64,000 nucleotides of DNA from Phaeocystidibacter sp965659415 (GTDB lineage: Bacteria; Bacteroidota; Bacteroidia; Flavobacteriales; Schleiferiaceae). The DNA lies in NCBI GenBank assembly GCA_965659415.1, contig CBFHVA010000007.1:62001-126000 (forward strand), in the 5' to 3' direction. Numbering within the stretch: the first letter of the stretch is position 1; the number at the start of each line of letters is the position of its first letter. Below are positions 34,757-43,354 of the stretch, piece after piece. Below the pieces are notes generated by a model. It saw nothing but the letters and a program-made list of their open reading frames with translations, was not told where the DNA came from and made no database searches. The position numbers were made by a program, and so were the translations under genes.

Positions 34757-36040
34757 TTAATTAACCCGTAAAAGAGAGCGTACAATTTGTTGCGCTGTCG
34801 GACTATCGTGCTTATGCCACACATATTGCTCTAAATCTTCCTCTCCAGCATTCTTCGGAGCGAAGCCAATTCCTGCATACTTCCCTTCTCGAATTAATAC
34901 AAATCCGAATTCATTCACATCCACTCCAGGATAGTTCAATACAACATTTCCATTGGCATTTTCGAACTCCCGTAACCAGGCTTCCGCAGCTTCCTGGTGT
35001 GTGTTAATATCCACTTCACTTTCCCAACCTAACCCGCTGTATTGAGCGTTCATGCCGCGTTCCTTCACTGCTTCAGCCAAGTATTGCTGGGCAGATGTAT
35101 AGCTGTAGAAGTGCTCCAACACCTCAATTCTTTTCTCTGCGCGTTGAACTGCAAATCTCACGATGTTCTTGCGGTCGCGGTAAGAGACAATGCCCCATTT
35201 TGCTACGGGGTGTTTCTGAGCTGAATTATACGGTGGCCAGTGTTGTCGAATCTCATGGTCTTCATGAAGCAAAGCCAGTGCTTCTGATCCCGTTTTAACC
35301 GTATTGATATGATAAACCTCTCTCAACCATCTTTGTCGGCGCTTAGATCCAGAAGATCCCGTAAAGTGTTGGGAAATCCGCTGCTTGATGTTTACGGCTT
35401 TGCCGATATAAAGAATCTCCTTATTCTTTCCGAGCATGTAGTACACGCCAGGCACTTCGGGCAGGCTATGGAATATGGCAGCATCCAAGTTTACCGGAAG
35501 CTGACTCAATGCCGTGTTTTTGTGTATAGCTCGATTCACAGCATCTTCATCCGTTTGTATCAGCTCATGCAGAATATCGGCTGCCGTTTCAGCATCAGCA
35601 AGGGCTCGGTGAGGATTGGGATTCACGATATTAAAGTGAGCAGCCAAGTTGGCCAGACTATAACTTTTCAAGCCTGGAATGATGGAACGCGTGAGTCGAA
35701 CCGTGCATCCTTTCTTCGCCTTCCAGGTATAGCCTGCCTGCTCTAATTCGCGTTGAATGAAGGTGTAGTCAAAGTTTACATTATGTGCTATAAAGACCTG
35801 ACCTTGAAGCAAATCGTACACTTCACTAGCTATTTCAGCGAAGGTAGGTTTATCAATAACATCGTCATTTGAAATACCGGTGAGTTGAATGATGTGATTG
35901 GGAACTACCCTCTCCGGATTCACCAATTGATTGTATCGCTCAATAATCCGCTGTCCATCTGAAATAGCGATGCCTACTTCGATAACCCTGTGGGCTTCTG
36001 CATATCCTCCGGTAGTCTCAACGTCAACAATCGCAAACAC
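34757..36040 (-). CDS. DnaQ-type exonuclease fused to GIY-YIG endonuclease domain
   Basis: 427 residues. Residues 1-165 are a DEDDh 3'-5' exonuclease (AIVDVETTG with D6 and E8, FIAHNVNFDYTFI, HRALADAETAA). Residues about 200-280 are a UvrC/Cho-like GIY-YIG nuclease (VPGVYYMLGKNKEILYIGKA, then VNIKQRISQHF; the glutamate in HEDHEIRQHWPPYN fits the catalytic position). The last 140 residues are unassigned. The fusion is known in other bacteria and points to excision repair, with one protein both cutting and trimming. The start is GTG, with TATCTTTC four bases before it. Confidence 0.88.
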   Translation of the reverse strand: MFAIVDVETTGGYAEAHRVIEVGIAISDGQRIIERYNQLVNPERVVPNHIIQLTGISNDDVIDKPTFAEIASEVYDLLQGQVFIAHNVNFDYTFIQRELEQAGYTWKAKKGCTVRLTRSIIPGLKSYSLANLAAHFNIVNPNPHRALADAETAADILHELIQTDEDAVNRAIHKNTALSQLPVNLDAAIFHSLPEVPGVYYMLGKNKEILYIGKAVNIKQRISQHFTGSSGSKRRQRWLREVYHINTVKTGSEALALLHEDHEIRQHWPPYNSAQKHPVAKWGIVSYRDRKNIVRFAVQRAEKRIEVLEHFYSYTSAQQYLAEAVKERGMNAQYSGLGWESEVDINTHQEAAEAWLREFENANGNVVLNYPGVDVNEFGFVLIREGKYAGIGFAPKNAGEEDLEQYVWHKHDSPTAQQIVRSLLRVN

Positions 36041-36044
36041 TACG

Positions 36045-36052
36045 GAAAGATA
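36045..36052 (-). promoter_or_regulatory. -7-like box four bases before the exonuclease start
   Basis: TATCTTTC on the minus strand, one mismatch to TAnnTTTG, ending four bases before the GTG start. It overlaps the gap after the upstream NUMOD4 gene, so the exonuclease may have its own promoter. Confidence 0.3.
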
Positions 36053-36058
36053 CGTAGT

Positions 36059-36664
36059 CTACTTCTTTTTTTGAAGGGTATGCTCAGGTTCGTTTTCAAC
36101 ACGAACATGACTCCAATTCTCGCCTGATTTAATGCGATATAGCTGCATTTCCGAAATACCGAACTGCTTGGCTATCATGCGTAAACGTGTTTTGCGGTCA
36201 GGGTCCCAAATTTTCTTTTTGATACGCATCACATCAGTGGTTGTGAGCTTATGGCCTACCTCAGGCAAAAACTGCGCTTGCTTCTCTTTGGCCTTTATGA
36301 CCGCTGGATTTCCGCGTTGATGTACGAGATAGTCCTCTTTCGAAACCCATTTAAGGTTCGAAATGTGATTGTTCTTTTTATTGTAATCAAGGTGAATCAA
36401 TCGATTCCTGAGTTCTGACTGCCCTGTTATAAAGGCTTCCCCTACCAATTTGTGAACGTAGTGAGTCTTATCCTTACGATTGATTCGGATCTTTAAACTT
36501 GGGTATCCCCCAATTAGACCACCCTTTAGAATCTTACCACTCTTAAGTTCATCAGTATATGCGGCAATTCTGCCGTAGTTGGAGACAGCATAATTCTTCC
36601 TAGGAGAGGCTTCTTTTGGAAAAATCAATGAACGCCATTCCTCTTCAGGACGGTTCTGAATCAT
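36059..36664 (-). CDS. NUMOD4/HNH-type endonuclease-like protein
   Basis: 201 residues. A NUMOD4 motif (EEEWRSLIFP ... YAVSNYGRIAAY) begins the protein, followed by an HNH-like core (THYVHKLVGEAFI, RNRLIHLDYNKKNNHISN, LKWVS) and a C-terminal helix-turn-helix (IAKQFGISEMQLYRIKSG). This is the layout of free-standing homing-type nucleases, though no intron or intein is near. It precedes the exonuclease/GIY-YIG gene by 18 bases on the same strand. Confidence 0.8.
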   Translation of the reverse strand: MIQNRPEEEWRSLIFPKEASPRKNYAVSNYGRIAAYTDELKSGKILKGGLIGGYPSLKIRINRKDKTHYVHKLVGEAFITGQSELRNRLIHLDYNKKNNHISNLKWVSKEDYLVHQRGNPAVIKAKEKQAQFLPEVGHKLTTTDVMRIKKKIWDPDRKTRLRMIAKQFGISEMQLYRIKSGENWSHVRVENEPEHTLQKKK

Positions 36665-36791
36665 AACTTTATATAGGTTGCAGGCTGATAGTCAGCGAAA
36701 TATAAGGATTTATTGTTATACCTGTCGGATTCCAACTATTGAATCCAAAGGATTATCTTCGACTCCATGGAATTCTAAACCTTCAAATAGC

Positions 36792-37292
36792 GTGGATTAC
36801 GTTCTCTATTTCATCGGATTCGCCTTCATCCTTGCAGGATTAATTGGAAGCTTTTTGCCCGTGCTCCCCGGTCCATCACTGGGTTGGGTTGGGTTGTTTG
36901 TATTGTCCTTTAGTTCAGATCTTTACATCGGCAATTCGCTTCTTATATGGACTGCCGTATTTGCTGTACTGATCACGGCATTGGATTATCTCATTCCCAT
37001 TTGGGGCACGAAAAGATTTGGGGGTACAAAAGCCGGTATTCGAGGCTCCACTATCGGTCTCATCATAGGTTTGTTTTTTGGCCCCATTGGAATCATTCTC
37101 GGCCCGGCACTGGGGGCTTTTTTGGGAGAACTGACCGTAGACAGTGATGTGAATAAAGCGATGAAATCTGCAGTTGGCTCCTTTCTTGGCTTTCTTTTAG
37201 GAACGGGCATCAAGGTGATTTACGGGGTTTACATCATTTTCGCCGCAATTTTAGCCTTCTTTGAAGACCTTCCAGCTCCACCTGGAATCTGA
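36792..37292 (+). CDS. DUF456 small membrane protein
   Basis: 166 residues from the GTG at 36792 (DYVLYFIGFAFILAGLIGSF then LPVLPGP), which matches the family N-terminus. Longer reading from a TTG at 36678 would add a polar tail with no family support. Four to five hydrophobic segments with glycine-rich repeats (GGTKAGIRGSTIGLIIGLFF, GPIGIILGPALGAFLGEL) are typical. The function is unknown. It ends three bases before the convergent CoA-binding gene. Confidence 0.82.
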   Translation: MDYVLYFIGFAFILAGLIGSFLPVLPGPSLGWVGLFVLSFSSDLYIGNSLLIWTAVFAVLITALDYLIPIWGTKRFGGTKAGIRGSTIGLIIGLFFGPIGIILGPALGAFLGELTVDSDVNKAMKSAVGSFLGFLLGTGIKVIYGVYIIFAAILAFFEDLPAPPGI

Positions 37293-37295
37293 TTT

Positions 37296-37679
37296 CTAAT
37301 ATTGCCCAGTTGCTAATAGAACCAGCGTACAAGCTATTTCAGATTCAATTCCTTGATTCTTAAGTTCCTCCATCCACTCAACGTTTTCCGTACCTGGATT
37401 GAATATTACTCGCTTGGGTTGTAAGCGTTCGATCTCCGATTTGTACTGCTCTTGAATGGCAGGGTTGACATACAATGTTACCGTGTCGATGTCTCCTCGC
37501 TCTAATTTGTCCGTAGAATTGAGAATAGGCTCACCGGCCACTTCTCCCATCCTCTTACCAACTGGTATCACTTTATGTCCTGCATCTGACAGCATATGGG
37601 CTGCTCTATAAGCATATCTAGAAGGATCTGTGTGTGCTCCTAGTAGTAATACCGATTCATGTGCTAGCTTTGTGTTCAT
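37296..37679 (-). CDS. CoA-binding domain protein (YccU-like)
   Basis: 127 residues forming one CoA-binding Rossmann domain: VLLLGAHTDPSRYAYRAAHM, VIPVGKRMGEVAGEPIL, DTVTLYVNPAIQEQY and RVIFNPGTEN. The role is unknown. Its ATG occupies 37679-37677 and overlaps the ATG of the divergent ABC gene (37678-37680) within one CATG; upstream alternatives are not conserved. Confidence 0.87.
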   Translation of the reverse strand: MNTKLAHESVLLLGAHTDPSRYAYRAAHMLSDAGHKVIPVGKRMGEVAGEPILNSTDKLERGDIDTVTLYVNPAIQEQYKSEIERLQPKRVIFNPGTENVEWMEELKNQGIESEIACTLVLLATGQY

Positions 37680-38319
37680 GATTGCATCCTTAAGTTGGAA
37701 TTCCCTTTCACACTCATATAACCAGTCGAATACCAGTCGGTTTCCTGACGGAGAAATTAATCGAGGTGAAATAGTCGCTGCTATAGGCCCTTCCGGCTCA
37801 GGTAAAAGTACATGGCTCCAACTGCTTTCGGGCATTTTAAAGGTTCAAAATGGAATAGTTCGCTACGGAGATTTTGAAATAGGAGGATTATCTGAAGCGA
37901 AACGCGATGAGCTTCGCGCCCAGAACATTGGTCTCATCTTTCAGAACAATCACTTTGTTGAAGACTTAAGCATCGCTGACAATCTAGCTCTTCCTGCCTA
38001 CGCATTAAAGCAATCATTGAATTCATCACTAATCATTGAATATGCCGCAAAACTCGAAGTAGGCAACCTTCTGAATAAAAAGCCGCGTCAGTGTTCGGTG
38101 GGTGAATTGCAGCGGTTGTCCATTATTCGAGCCATAAGCGTGAACCCGAGTTTCATCCTAGCTGATGAGCCTACTAGCGCCTTGGATGCTCGTAACGCCT
38201 ATAGAATCATGGATATTTTTGAGATGGTTTCGAAGGACCTCAATACGGGTATCCTCATTGTAACACATGACGAGAGAGTCACGCAGAAGTTCAACAACGT
38301 ATTGACCTTTGGAAAATGA
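37678..38319 (+). CDS. ABC transporter ATPase of an FtsX/LolD-type exporter
   Basis: 213 residues. Walker A is AAIGPSGSGKSTWLQLL, the Q loop IGLIFQNNHFVED, the signature CSVGELQRLSIIRAI, Walker B FILADEPTSALD, and the H loop IVTHDE. It belongs to the LolD/MacB group. The ATG at 37678 gives the normal N-terminus with the A-loop tyrosine (HSYNQ). It overlaps the permease gene by four bases, so they form a pair. The shared CATG with the divergent gene means its promoter must lie inside that gene. Confidence 0.87.
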   Translation: MIASLSWNSLSHSYNQSNTSRFPDGEINRGEIVAAIGPSGSGKSTWLQLLSGILKVQNGIVRYGDFEIGGLSEAKRDELRAQNIGLIFQNNHFVEDLSIADNLALPAYALKQSLNSSLIIEYAAKLEVGNLLNKKPRQCSVGELQRLSIIRAISVNPSFILADEPTSALDARNAYRIMDIFEMVSKDLNTGILIVTHDERVTQKFNNVLTFGK

Positions 38320-39494
38320 GCGATCTGAAACCCATTACCAGTTGGAAATTCGCCATCCGACAATTAATACAGCGTCGATCAAGGCTAGCGATTCAGTGGT
38401 TCATGATTGTTATCGGGCTGGCGCTTGTTTCCGCATTCTACACTGTTGAGAAAAGTACAAACGACCAAATGGTCAATGACCTTGGCGGAATTGATCAAAT
38501 ATGGTGCGCTAAGGGGTCACCTCTTCAAGGGTTATTAGCCAACGTGTATCATATTGACAACCCTCTTGGGAACATCTCATCAGCTGATGTTGATTCAGCA
38601 GCACAATCTCCGTTAATCGAACGCATCACTCGCTTGGCCTATGGTGACACATACAAAGGGCGTCGAATTCTAGGAGCCGATTCGTCTTGGTATAAGCTGT
38701 ATAATCTTCAATTAAAAGAAGGTTCTTGGCCCAACCATGCGATGGAAGTGGTTCTCTCAGCTTCTCTCGCTCAAGAGCTACAACTGCAGATGGGGGCTGA
38801 TTTCCAAGGTAATCACGGTTCTGATCACGCCGGACATGTTCATCATGAATCATACACAGTTGTGGGAGTCTACGAGGATACGCGCACTGTTGCCGATCGT
38901 CTTGTCTTAACTCCTCTAGAAAGCGTTTGGGACGTGCATCACGATGAGAATCGTGATATTACCGCTGCATTGATTGAAACAAATTCTCCAATGGCACTCT
39001 TTCAGCTGCCCAGAAAAATCAACGAAGAAACCACATTTCAGGCTGTATTACCCAGTATAGAGGTAAATCGAATCTATGCCCTGCTGGGTAATACCCAGCG
39101 AGCCTTCTATGTTCTGAGTGGGTTATTCTTGCTCTTAGGCGGATTAAGCATCGGAATTACTATACATGAAACCATTCGGTCGCAACAATTTGATCATACC
39201 TTGTTGAGAATATTTGGATTAAGCCCTTCCCGTTTGGCCTTAGTCGTGTGGTTACAAACCTCCACTTTGTTACTATCTGCATGGTTTATGGGGCTGTTCT
39301 TGGTGAAAAGTTCATTCTCTTTCCTGTCCAACACTCTTTCACTAGAGTTCGGTTTGCAGGTGCAATGGCATGTTATCGAAGCGATTGACCTGAAGCTGGG
39401 GCTCATAGCTATAGCTATTGGTACGGTCATTATCATTCCATCTCTGGTACGTATCTTTAGAACTAGCATTCACAAGAATTTGAACAATGCGTAA
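38316..39494 (+). CDS. FtsX-type ABC permease with histidine-rich periplasmic loop
   Basis: 392 residues. One helix near residues 26-42, a large periplasmic domain and three C-terminal helices (about 265-285, 310-330, 350-375) give the MacB/FtsX topology. The periplasmic loop has His167, 171, 174, 176 and 177 (NHGSDHAGHVHHESY) and His208-209 (VWDVHHDE), a likely metal site. VVGVYEDTRTVADRLVLTPL is typical of permeases that I recall travelling with DUF3299 genes in zinc-regulated operons of Pseudomonas and Vibrio. Transport of zinc or another metal is therefore inferred. Confidence 0.82.
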   Translation: MSDLKPITSWKFAIRQLIQRRSRLAIQWFMIVIGLALVSAFYTVEKSTNDQMVNDLGGIDQIWCAKGSPLQGLLANVYHIDNPLGNISSADVDSAAQSPLIERITRLAYGDTYKGRRILGADSSWYKLYNLQLKEGSWPNHAMEVVLSASLAQELQLQMGADFQGNHGSDHAGHVHHESYTVVGVYEDTRTVADRLVLTPLESVWDVHHDENRDITAALIETNSPMALFQLPRKINEETTFQAVLPSIEVNRIYALLGNTQRAFYVLSGLFLLLGGLSIGITIHETIRSQQFDHTLLRIFGLSPSRLALVVWLQTSTLLLSAWFMGLFLVKSSFSFLSNTLSLEFGLQVQWHVIEAIDLKLGLIAIAIGTVIIIPSLVRIFRTSIHKNLNNA

Positions 39495-39906
39495 AGGTTT
39501 ATTGCTCGTTTTTTTATTGCTGGTATTTCCGCTTTCTGCGCAACTAACAGTGCCCTGGACAGCCTTCACACAAACGGGATATGATTACAATGAAGATGGG
39601 GCTTTTGTCAATCCAGAATATACCGAAACGCTTAAGCAATGGGATGGCAAAACAGTAATTCTCAGTGGATACATTGTTCCGATGGATGTTCAACTCCAGA
39701 CCTACGTTCTATCAGCATTTCCATTAAACCAATGTTTCTTTTGTGGAGGAGCTGGACCTGAAACGGTAGTCCAATTGTATTTCAAAGATGCACCGCCTCG
39801 TCTGCTCACTGATCAGTATGTCATCTTGATTGGTAGACTTGAGCTACGTCAACAGAAACCAGGCTCTTTCTTCTTCTCACTTTATGAAACAGAATTGGGA
39901 GGATGA
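39487..39906 (+). CDS. Exported DUF3299-like protein with CFFCGGAGPET motif, copy 1
   Basis: 139 residues with a signal peptide (MRKGLLLVFLLLVFPLSAQ). The core has LKQWDGKTVILSGYIVPMD, YVLSAFPLNQ and CFFCGGAGPETV with Cys83 and Cys86, in a small OB-like strand pattern. DUF3299 proteins share the GY-x-x-P layout; this CxxC form is the Bacteroidota variant. It overlaps the permease by eight bases and the next paralogue by four. A periplasmic metal-binding or redox role is suggested by the cysteine pair and the neighbours, not shown. Confidence 0.75.
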   Translation: MRKGLLLVFLLLVFPLSAQLTVPWTAFTQTGYDYNEDGAFVNPEYTETLKQWDGKTVILSGYIVPMDVQLQTYVLSAFPLNQCFFCGGAGPETVVQLYFKDAPPRLLTDQYVILIGRLELRQQKPGSFFFSLYETELGG

Positions 39907-40349
39907 GGATGAAAATTTCAATTCTGCTCGGTTTCTCCTTGATGTTGAGTTTTACATCCAAAGCTCAGGAACGGGTTCAATGGTCGCAATTAGAGGATGT
40001 GCGTTTTGTCGAGTACTTCGACAGAGATCGCGAGGAATGGTCGCTAGAAGCCAATTATCCCGATAACATTGAAGCCCTTCACCAACGCGAAATACGCATT
40101 ACGGGGTACATTATACCTTTAGACGTAAGCGGGCAAGTATACGCCCTATCGGCGTTTGCGTTTAGTTCATGCTTTTTCTGTGGCGGCGCAGGACCCGAAA
40201 CCGTAATGGGAATTACTTTTGCTGAAGCACCACCAATATTGCATACTGATGACGTTGTTGAAATTACAGGAACGCTCTTGATTGCCCGAAGGCCTGGTAT
40301 GGAGTTCCATTATACAATGTCCAATGCAAAAATCGTAAAGCGTTACTAG
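39903..40349 (+). CDS. Exported DUF3299-like protein with CFFCGGAGPET motif, copy 2
   Basis: 148 residues with a signal peptide ending near KAQE. It is a clear paralogue of the preceding protein: REIRITGYIIPLD, YALSAFAFSS and CFFCGGAGPETV with Cys90 and Cys93, then APPILHTDDVVEITGTL. Tandem duplication with the same 12-residue motif but otherwise diverged sequence suggests that the two form a heterodimer or handle different partners. The ATG overlaps the TGA of copy 1. The next gene starts directly after its stop. Confidence 0.75.
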   Translation: MRMKISILLGFSLMLSFTSKAQERVQWSQLEDVRFVEYFDRDREEWSLEANYPDNIEALHQREIRITGYIIPLDVSGQVYALSAFAFSSCFFCGGAGPETVMGITFAEAPPILHTDDVVEITGTLLIARRPGMEFHYTMSNAKIVKRY

Positions 40350-41360
40350 ATGAAGAAAAGGCGCATTCTCCTAATTCTCGCTCTTTTAATTGTGGTGTTT
40401 TACTTTGCAGGCCCTACTCCTGAACCCATTAAGTTCATCAAGCCTTATCCAAAAGAAACTTCACCAGAGGAGGCTATTGAGCTCTATTACGCCACTCGTA
40501 AAGACGAGCGATTTAAGGATGATAATCAGCTCAAGATGCTTTTCAAAGGATCGATAACACCCTATGCATTGCTTTACCTTCATGGCTTTAGCGCCAGTCC
40601 AGAAGAAGGAATGCCTACGCTTCAAAATGTAGCAGACCATCTTCATTGGAACATGTATGCACCCTTGGTTCAGGATCATGGGTTGATAACCGATGAGCCA
40701 CTCAAAAACTTCTCTGCGAATTTAGCCTATCAAGATGCTCTAGAAGCTTTATCGGTGGCGAAAGCATTGGGCGATTCAGTCATTATAATGGCCACAAGTA
40801 CCGGATGTGCATTGGCGCATCTATTGGCTGCACAGGATTCAAGAGTAGCCGGACTTGTTTACTATTCTCCAAATGTTCGCCCTGTAGATCCACTTTCTGC
40901 TCTGCTCAACGATCCTTGGGGCTTACAAATAGCAGAATCCGTACTTGGATCAAACTATCGAGATGTAGGTATCACAGATCCATATTATGAACAGTATTGG
41001 TACCGCTACTACCGAACAGAATCACTCCCGGAAATGCAAGAACTGATTGAAACGGCATTTGATGCAGAAATCACGGCTCAAATTACGCAGCCTTTGTTCA
41101 TTGGGGCGTGGTACGAAAATGATTCCGTGCAAGATGACGCGGTAAGTGTCCCGTTGATGCGTGAACTTTACGAAGCAATACCCCATTCCAATAAATCCTT
41201 CCATGAATTTGCTGCTGGTTCTCACGTAATTGCGAATGGCATGTACAGCAAAGCTCAAGTAGAGTTGGAAGCCCAAACATTGGAGTTTTTAGGCCAGTTT
41301 GTTTCAAGAGCATCAGTAGATTCAACAAAGCATGAAGACCCCATAATTGATGGTATTTGA
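40350..41360 (+). CDS. Membrane-anchored alpha/beta-hydrolase
   Basis: 336 residues with an N-terminal hydrophobic anchor (RILLILALLIVVFYFAG). YALLYLHGFSASPEEG supplies the oxyanion-hole region; the nucleophile elbow is IMATSTGCALA, where the first glycine of GxSxG is alanine. FAAGSHVIANG carries the histidine and GAWYENDSVQDDA the probable acid. It resembles carboxylesterase/lipase-type serine hydrolases. No gap separates it from the DUF3299-like pair, so it belongs to this operon. Confidence 0.8.
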   Translation: MKKRRILLILALLIVVFYFAGPTPEPIKFIKPYPKETSPEEAIELYYATRKDERFKDDNQLKMLFKGSITPYALLYLHGFSASPEEGMPTLQNVADHLHWNMYAPLVQDHGLITDEPLKNFSANLAYQDALEALSVAKALGDSVIIMATSTGCALAHLLAAQDSRVAGLVYYSPNVRPVDPLSALLNDPWGLQIAESVLGSNYRDVGITDPYYEQYWYRYYRTESLPEMQELIETAFDAEITAQITQPLFIGAWYENDSVQDDAVSVPLMRELYEAIPHSNKSFHEFAAGSHVIANGMYSKAQVELEAQTLEFLGQFVSRASVDSTKHEDPIIDGI

Positions 41361-43344
41361 AAATCCTCTGATTCTTTGGGGCCTAATTGGGGTCTCAATT
41401 CCCATACTGATACACCTACTTCAGCTTAGAAGGTATAAGTCGGTACTTTTCAGCGATGTACGATTTTTAAAGAACGTCCAGAAATCATCCAAAAAGCGAC
41501 GCAGACTTAAACATTGGCTTATTCTCGCCACACGAATTCTGGCATGGAGCACGCTAAGCCTTGCCTTTGCAATTCCAATGTTGGAAGACGATACTTCTAG
41601 GCTGAGTAACGGTGAATCAGTGATCATTTATGTAGACAACTCACCAAGTATGAATCGCCGAGGTGCTGAGGGACCTTTGTGGACGCAGGCTGTGGAAACC
41701 GCAAAACAAGTTGTAAGAGACAATCCGCAGAGCAACTTTTATGTGCTTACCTCTTCGGGTGATGGGAACGAAATGATTCCCAAAAAAGGACAAATGGCCC
41801 TTTCCGCCCTTCAGTCCATTCAACCGGGCTTCAGTTCTCAGTCGGTTCAAGATGTGATAATCAGAGCTTCTACTCTGGGACTTCAAGATTCCGTAGTGCT
41901 CTACTTGTTCACAGATAATCAGGAGAACAACTTTGCCGCGATTGACGATCAAGGCCTTCCGCTCACATTTGTACCAGTTATTTATCGTTCAATAGAAGAG
42001 GATATAAACGCGAGTATAGACACGGTATTTATTGAATCACCCGTCATTATCCCAGGGCAAGTTGTGCTGTTAAAATATCAGATATCAACCACCGCCCAAA
42101 TGGAAAATGTGCCCCTAGAATTGTGGGTGAACAACGAAGTGCGAGGGGTTCAGAACCTCAATCTTAAAGAAGGGAACGAATCGGTCGGAAGCTTTTCATT
42201 TACAGCTGATAACACCGAACGACTAGCTATTGAATTGAAATTGTACGATGGAGGTCTAGAGATAGATAACTATTATCCGCTAGCTCTTGCCGTGAGAAAG
42301 AATATTGCCGTATTGCACATTCGCGACGACGAACTGCGTGGTTTGAACATTGAAAAGATCATTGCAGACAGCTCATATATTGTTAATACTAGTACATACG
42401 GGAATATTGCCTTTAGTGAATTAAGTAACTACGATCTAATCGTAGCGGACAGGACGAATGAGTGGACCTCTGGTTTGGCAAATGCCTTGCTTCAGGCGGT
42501 AGAATCTGGAAGCTCCCTCCTCCTCTTCCCAGAAGGGCCAAGTACAAATGACCTTATGAGCTTGAACGTAGCTGGTTTTGGTGAATACGATACGGCCAGC
42601 TCATTTAGTTTAGAATTGAATACCAATAGAAGATTCTTCGAAGGTGTATTCTATCAAGAACCAGAGAGGGTGCAATTTCCAAGAATATTAAAGTTCGCTC
42701 CAGTTGACCAACAATTTGAGCGGTTTAGCGGAAATGCCTTGGTTCAAGCTTCTACAGGAGTACCGATACTTCTTCAGTACGACAAAGGCGCAGGACAAGT
42801 TTACCAGTGGGCAGCGCACCCTGAAAGTGATCAGCAGGGTTGGACAGATTTATACAGCGTTTTCATTTATCAGATGGCGATTTATAAAGGCAAGCTAAAT
42901 TGGAATAGTGTCCCGTTAGCTGTAGCTAAGAACATTGAAATGCCACATGAGGTGAGCACGACGGATGCCGTAGTTCGTTTAATCCAAGACTCTGCACTGA
43001 TTATTCCGCAACAATCAATTACGGCCAATACGGTTACTTTTAAAACTGCACCATCGCCTTTTGTACCCGGGTTTGCTCAGGTGATTTTTGAAAATGATAC
43101 TATAGGAAGTGTTGCCTATCGCGTGCATCCTGAAGAATCAGCTCTAGATCCGCTAGATAGTGAATCGATTAAGTCTCGATTTGAAGAAACAAGTTTCCGC
43201 ATTGCAGAGGCCGATAGCGGCAGCGAGGCAAGCAATCAGATTGCTGCGCTTTCACAGAAGCAACCCTTGTTTAAATACTGGCTTTGGGCAGTAATTATCG
43301 TTCTTATCCTAGAAATGATTCTATGGAGACAACCAAAAGCATAA
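41350..43344 (+). CDS. BatA-type membrane protein with VWA domain
   Basis: 664 residues from the ATG at 41350 (MVFENPLILWGLIGVSIPIL). The BatA N-terminal domain covers two helices with IHLLQLRRYKSVLFSDVRFL between them. A VWA domain with the metal site IIYVDNSPSMNRRG (DxSxS) follows at about 90-220. A single C-terminal helix (WLWAVIIVLILEMILW) anchors the end. Bat proteins are linked with aerotolerance or envelope assembly, but this longer stand-alone form is uncharacterised. It overlaps the hydrolase gene by 11 bases. Confidence 0.87.
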   Translation: MVFENPLILWGLIGVSIPILIHLLQLRRYKSVLFSDVRFLKNVQKSSKKRRRLKHWLILATRILAWSTLSLAFAIPMLEDDTSRLSNGESVIIYVDNSPSMNRRGAEGPLWTQAVETAKQVVRDNPQSNFYVLTSSGDGNEMIPKKGQMALSALQSIQPGFSSQSVQDVIIRASTLGLQDSVVLYLFTDNQENNFAAIDDQGLPLTFVPVIYRSIEEDINASIDTVFIESPVIIPGQVVLLKYQISTTAQMENVPLELWVNNEVRGVQNLNLKEGNESVGSFSFTADNTERLAIELKLYDGGLEIDNYYPLALAVRKNIAVLHIRDDELRGLNIEKIIADSSYIVNTSTYGNIAFSELSNYDLIVADRTNEWTSGLANALLQAVESGSSLLLFPEGPSTNDLMSLNVAGFGEYDTASSFSLELNTNRRFFEGVFYQEPERVQFPRILKFAPVDQQFERFSGNALVQASTGVPILLQYDKGAGQVYQWAAHPESDQQGWTDLYSVFIYQMAIYKGKLNWNSVPLAVAKNIEMPHEVSTTDAVVRLIQDSALIIPQQSITANTVTFKTAPSPFVPGFAQVIFENDTIGSVAYRVHPEESALDPLDSESIKSRFEETSFRIAEADSGSEASNQIAALSQKQPLFKYWLWAVIIVLILEMILWRQPKA

Positions 43345-43349
43345 ATTTG
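43342..43349 (+). promoter_or_regulatory. -7 box five bases before the dihydroorotase-like gene
   Basis: TAAATTTG, a full consensus match overlapping the stop codon of the BatA gene and ending five bases before the ATG at 43355. Confidence 0.4.
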
Positions 43350-43354
43350 CGGTC

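Noticed and set aside
36059..36664. Homing endonuclease inside an intron or intein
   Set aside because: The neighbouring genes are uninterrupted and no splice-like boundary is present; the gene is free-standing.
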